DNA of 64,000 nt from Symbiodinium natans. Lineage: Eukaryota > Sar > Dinophyceae > Suessiales > Symbiodiniaceae. The stretch lies in assembly GCA_905221605.1 (NCBI GenBank), contig CAJNDS010002323.1, positions 62,001 through 126,000 on the forward strand, in the 5' to 3' direction. This document shows positions 60,654 through 64,000 of this stretch, in pieces. Under the pieces are notes generated by a model. That model saw only the letters and a list, made by a program, of their open reading frames with translations. It did not search any database and was not told the origin of the DNA. Each line of letters starts with the position of its first letter. Position 1 is the first letter of the stretch. The position numbers were made by a program, and so were the translations under genes.

Positions 60654-63600
60654 TCACCAGCCATGAGTACATCTCCTCGATGTGGGCCCGCTTGCCGAGG
60701 AACAACACGTCATCGACATAAACCACCATCATCGCGATGGTCTCCTGTGGATCATCCACCGGATGCAAACGCCACACCGACTCGTCCGTTTCAAGCTGCA
60801 TGAACTTCATGTCGCGCCCATCCACCGTCAGGCGGGCGTTGCGAATCCGCCTGTCCCGAAAGATTCCCCACAGACGAGGAGCCTCTCGCAAGCCATACAA
60901 GACTCGATCCACCTTGTACGCTGTTCCCGGGGGCACCACACCAGCTTCCACCAGAATCTTCGGAGCCGTCACCGCGTATTGCGTAGCACTCTCCGTCATC
61001 GGTGTCAAGGTGAAGGCGCTGTTAATGTCCGTTCCAGCTGCTTCCCAGTTTCGACTCGCCGCAGTCGCCAGTGAACATCTCACACTCTCGGCCTTTGCAT
61101 TCGCGGTGTAGAGCTCCGTGGTGTCACCATCCTTGACAAAATTCCCGCATATTACGAAACGGGTTTTCCGTTTGTATTTGCTCTGATTCACATCCTCCGG
61201 CGGCTTCACCGTGAACACAGTTTTGCCCGGCACCAAGATCAACTCACCCGCTTCAGATTGCCGCTTTGCCTGAGACAAAGGTATTGGTCTCAAAGTCCCG
61301 GATGTCTCCAGCGTCGCGATCTCCTTCTTCATGCTCGGCACCCAGTCGGTCAAGTGCTCTCTTACCTCCTGTAGGCTGACGTTGTGCACCACTTCCAAGG
61401 GCCCTTCAAGTCCTTGCAGCAGCTGCTCCACATTCTGGGTCACCGCTTCCTCCACCGAAACCTTGTTCACACGCAGCATTTTCAAGCGAACTTCATCCAC
61501 ATGAGCTTGGTTGTCCTGCATGAGATAGAGCTCCATGTAGGCGACGGTCTCTTCCAGGTTGTTGATGACGGTCTTCACATGCTCATCCACAATGCCCGTC
61601 TGCCTCTCTTGTCTTTCCCATATCGCCCTTTCTTCCTCCAGCAGTTCTCGTGCCCATAGAAGTCGTTCTTGTACTCTTTCACGAACATGGTCCTGGACGG
61701 GGAACGTTGGTGTTGCTCTCAATTCACCCTCGCCTCCATCCCCTTCACGCACAAACTTCATTGTCCAGTGCACTCCCAGCTCCACATGTCCCCCGGGTAC
61801 ATGAACACTTTCATTCCAACCACCACCCTTCTCGATGTCGTTCCCCTGCAATACCTTCTGCTGCGGCTCCTGAACATCGTCTTCCTCCTCCTCATCTGCC
61901 CCAACAGGCACCATGAAACCCATGTCCCGCAAGAGGTTGTAGTTCTCAGATCCCACATTCTTGAACTTCCTTGGAACATAGCCCACCACGGTGACTCGGG
62001 TTCCTGTCCACGGCATCGTCGCGTGCCACCTGTGAGCCCACAGAGCTTGGATCTTGCCCTTCACGTCCAGAGTTCTTCCACGCACCAATCCCTTGGGTGT
62101 TGCCCTGTACACATCCAGCGCCGTGTTTTCTTCCAGGTACGTCTGCTCCCACACTTCTCCTCCAGAAAAGTCACCCATGCCGTACACCGAGTTCGCGAAC
62201 TCTCGCTCGTTGTGTAGGTCACGATGAGGTAGTAGCTCCTGGTTCACGTTCACGACGATGGTTCCGAACGGCATTGGCTCCTTCATCTTGTTCCTGAGGA
62301 AGGTGGTGAGGAAACGGGTGACCTTTGGGAACTTGGTCGTGTTGGTTTGCACGCCCCAGACTCCTCCGTGGACGTAGGCCCCCGTGCTCCAACTTCCACA
62401 CCAATCAAAGCCCTGTGTTCCCCTCTTTTTCGGACCACTTGTCAACTGAAGTGCTCGGACGATCTCCAGCGCATCCTCGTCCTCGTACTTGTCATATTCA
62501 AGTTTGTCGTGGGCCCTTTGCTCCGCGATCTCCTCGTCTCCATCTCCTTGCCCTTCTTGTAGCACACGTACTCCCGGGCCATCTGGATCTTCCAATCGCC
62601 TCTTTCCACGAACTCGCCGTCCTGGATCTACGCGATCTGCCACCCATGGTTCATCTCCACCAGAGGGTACTTCATCATCCCGAACCACTCTCATGTGCAA
62701 CGTTCTGTGCCAGGTTCCATCCGCCAGTTCAAGTACATGCCCTTCACGCACATCATCGGCCGGACCCAGGTACACTGCCTCCTCCCACCTTGGGTCGAAA
62801 GGCCCCACATCCTTTTTTGTCTTCACCATCACTTGGGACCCGAACTGAATCGGCGTCATTGTCTTTCCAAGCTGACGATTGTTGTGCGCTGCACACGCAT
62901 GCTTCATTGCACATGGCCAGTACTTCTTGTTCAAGCCGGAAGCCGTGAGCAACACACGTGCCCGAGCCTTCAGCCACTTCACCTGATTCTCTGCCATGGC
63001 GTTCTGCGTCGGGGCCAAACCCTCCGTGTAGGTCTGGTAGATGTCCCGCTCCCGGCACCACTTTCGCAGTTGCTTAGTCCTGAACTCACGTGCCCTGTCA
63101 GAGTGTATCCTGGCCAGTGGAAACCCATTGGCCCTGAGGTAGATGTAGAGGTCCTGGACCGCCGCGAGGATGTCCGCACCCTTGTGCTTGGCGAGAGGTA
63201 TTGCGAACCTAAGGACCTGAAATTCTTGGGGCTTGTTCAAGTCGCCCACCAGTCTCTTCCATTCCTCCTCATGGTCCTTGTCCTCCTTCCTTTCCACCTC
63301 CTCTTCAGCTGCTTCTGGTTCAGGACCTTCTTCCTCCACCTCCTCCTGGCCCAGGTACTCATCAATGTCATCAGGTATTGGCATGTCCTTGGAGATCACA
63401 TCAAAGGCCTTCGGGAACACATAGGTAGCGGCCAAAACGAACTTGTACTTGCTGGCCCTCCCATTGTCATTCCGCTCGTCTATTCCCTTTTCAGCAAATG
63501 CGCCACCAATGTCCAGGCTCAAGACGTAGGCATCCCTGTGAAGCACCCTTCTCGCCGGCCGCCCCGTTCCCGCCGCCGACAAGCATACCGAGCAATCTCT

Positions 63601-63990
63601 TCTAAACGGCCAATGCCCCGCTTCAACGTGACGTCGCCATTCTTCCAGCTGCTTCGGGGTGAAGGTGTTCATCGCCACAGAGATTTCGCCTCTCCATGCC
63701 CATCTACGGATCCCCTTCGCCAGTGCCTCTCGTAGTCCCGGAGCCCAAGAAGCCATGTCCTTCGAGTTCTCGGGTTCCGGCCATTCGCGCCTCGTATCCT
63801 TCAAGCCACTGATCTCGTCCAACTCCATGGTAGTTATCAACCCCGTCGGTTTCCTTTGAGGATGCCCAAGTGCGCCTTGATCGAACCGGTACATGTGCAT
63901 GCCGTTGTTCTTCATGTGCTCGACCAACTTCGTTCTCCAAAACGATGCACACTTCTCCATGATCTCATTGGACACTGCTCCGGGCTGCAA
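60490..63990 (-). CDS. pol: copia polyprotein part 1: integrase, oxygenase-like segment, reverse transcriptase
   Basis: 1,166 codons from the first Met in the window; the true start is upstream. Zinc-binding H121/H126/C133/C136 (RRHVEAGHWPFRRDCSVC), then integrase core D160 (LSLDIGG), D298 (IHSDRAREF) and E334 (NAMAEN), giving the D,D35E spacing. Acidic linker 205-245. Residues about 515-675 are an insert with HRD at 589-591 (LLPHRDLHN), SGGEVWE at 609-615, H656 (WHATMPW) and R665 (GTRVTVVGY): the HxD...H...R layout of 2OG-Fe(II) oxygenases. A coiled linker (770-850) precedes the RT: D988 (TDINSAF), LYGLREAPRLW (1031-1041) and the catalytic YVDD at 1091-1094. The frame goes out of register just after YLGMEI (1137-1142) and ends 24 codons later. 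Function: integration and reverse transcription of the element; the oxygenase role is inferred from motif order only. Confidence 0.88.
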   Translation of the reverse strand: MQPGAVSNEIMEKCASFWRTKLVEHMKNNGMHMYRFDQGALGHPQRKPTGLITTMELDEISGLKDTRREWPEPENSKDMASWAPGLREALAKGIRRWAWRGEISVAMNTFTPKQLEEWRRHVEAGHWPFRRDCSVCLSAAGTGRPARRVLHRDAYVLSLDIGGAFAEKGIDERNDNGRASKYKFVLAATYVFPKAFDVISKDMPIPDDIDEYLGQEEVEEEGPEPEAAEEEVERKEDKDHEEEWKRLVGDLNKPQEFQVLRFAIPLAKHKGADILAAVQDLYIYLRANGFPLARIHSDRAREFRTKQLRKWCRERDIYQTYTEGLAPTQNAMAENQVKWLKARARVLLTASGLNKKYWPCAMKHACAAHNNRQLGKTMTPIQFGSQVMVKTKKDVGPFDPRWEEAVYLGPADDVREGHVLELADGTWHRTLHMRVVRDDEVPSGGDEPWVADRVDPGRRVRGKRRLEDPDGPGVRVLQEGQGDGDEEIAEQRAHDKLEYDKYEDEDALEIVRALQLTSGPKKRGTQGFDWCGSWSTGAYVHGGVWGVQTNTTKFPKVTRFLTTFLRNKMKEPMPFGTIVVNVNQELLPHRDLHNEREFANSVYGMGDFSGGEVWEQTYLEENTALDVYRATPKGLVRGRTLDVKGKIQALWAHRWHATMPWTGTRVTVVGYVPRKFKNVGSENYNLLRDMGFMVPVGADEEEEDDVQEPQQKVLQGNDIEKGGGWNESVHVPGGHVELGVHWTMKFVREGDGGEGELRATPTFPVQDHVRERVQERLLWARELLEEERAIWERQERQTGIVDEHVKTVINNLEETVAYMELYLMQDNQAHVDEVRLKMLRVNKVSVEEAVTQNVEQLLQGLEGPLEVVHNVSLQEVREHLTDWVPSMKKEIATLETSGTLRPIPLSQAKRQSEAGELILVPGKTVFTVKPPEDVNQSKYKRKTRFVICGNFVKDGDTTELYTANAKAESVRCSLATAASRNWEAAGTDINSAFTLTPMTESATQYAVTAPKILVEAGVVPPGTAYKVDRVLYGLREAPRLWGIFRDRRIRNARLTVDGRDMKFMQLETDESVWRLHPVDDPQETIAMMVVYVDDVLFLGKRAHIEEMYSWLVNGTEEEGAGWKCSPLEFVGKDPVRYLGMEIRSKDEGRRDRLSRVSRGLHWRSPA

Positions 63991-64000
63991 GAACTCGCGC

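Larger units (their letters stand above)
58965..64000 (-). mobile_element. Ty1/copia-type LTR retrotransposon, truncated by the window edge
   Basis: Order of domains on the minus strand: zinc-binding pre-integrase, integrase core, an inserted oxygenase-like segment, reverse transcriptase, RNase H, then an extra membrane/His-Cys tail. Integrase before RT marks the copia (Pseudoviridae-type) order rather than gypsy. Gag, protease and the 5' LTR must lie beyond position 64000. One frame break (near 60,555-60,575) separates RT and RNase H, so this copy is either defective or relies on frameshifting. Confidence 0.9.

Noticed and set aside
62695-63735. 346-codon plus frame and many others over 59-64 kb
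   Set aside because: Antisense of the copia polyprotein; no domain on plus, while minus has integrase, RT and RNase H motifs.
1-64000. tRNA, rRNA, snRNA genes
   Set aside because: I saw no cloverleaf, A/B boxes or conserved rRNA blocks while reading; a covariance-model scan would be needed to exclude them.

Overview
The window looks like nuclear DNA of a dinoflagellate, probably of the Symbiodiniaceae/Prorocentrum/Polarella kind. Four things point there. (1) Coding sequence is cut into short exons whose introns often begin GC or GA instead of GT and end in AG. (2) Introns and spacers are filled with degenerate plant/dinoflagellate-type telomere heptamers (TTTAGGG or CCCTAAA) and long G/C runs. 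(3) Nearly every exon I can support lies on the minus strand, as in a unidirectional dinoflagellate gene array. (4) The right end holds a Ty1/copia element whose polyprotein carries extra domains. No species call is possible. I found no rRNA, tRNA or CRISPR, and almost all long frames in the repeat-rich spacers (Gly-, Pro- or Leu/Gly-rich) are shadows.

Layout, left to right. 0-10 kb: short minus-strand exons of one or more unrecognised genes between TTTAGGG blocks. 10.7-12.6 kb: pieces of a CCCH zinc-finger gene. 13.6-15 kb: an AT-richer patch with five copies of a ~75-bp repeat in both orientations. 16.3-23.7 kb: a minus-strand coiled-coil protein gene made of micro-exons. 24.2-27.2 kb: further exons and a two-exon piece of a Ser/Pro/Arg-rich (SPRP-repeat) protein. 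30-44.5 kb: exons of several unrecognised genes with small foldback repeats between them. 46.2-49.5 kb: the best-resolved gene, seven exons with fully consistent phase encoding an ankyrin-repeat protein of a WYDYFSIPQ-containing type. 50.5-51.9 kb: another coiled-coil/helical gene. 52.2-58.6 kb: many exons with several hydrophobic segments, probably a multipass membrane protein (or two genes). 58.96-64 kb: a Ty1/copia element running off the window edge.

The most interesting biology is in two places. The copia polyprotein has, between integrase and reverse transcriptase, a segment with the HxD...H...R layout of a 2-oxoglutarate/Fe(II) oxygenase. After RNase H it has a tail with two hydrophobic segments and a His/Cys cluster. 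Second, several introns are bounded by the same 5-10 bp on both sides (AG|GC.., AG|GA..) and contain small foldback (terminal-inverted-repeat) sequences or telomere-like filler, which is what introner-type intron insertion would leave.

Most exon calls outside the ankyrin gene, the SPRP-repeat pair and the copia element rest on reading-frame quality plus nearby splice-like sites. They are given with modest confidence, and gene boundaries in those regions are not resolved.
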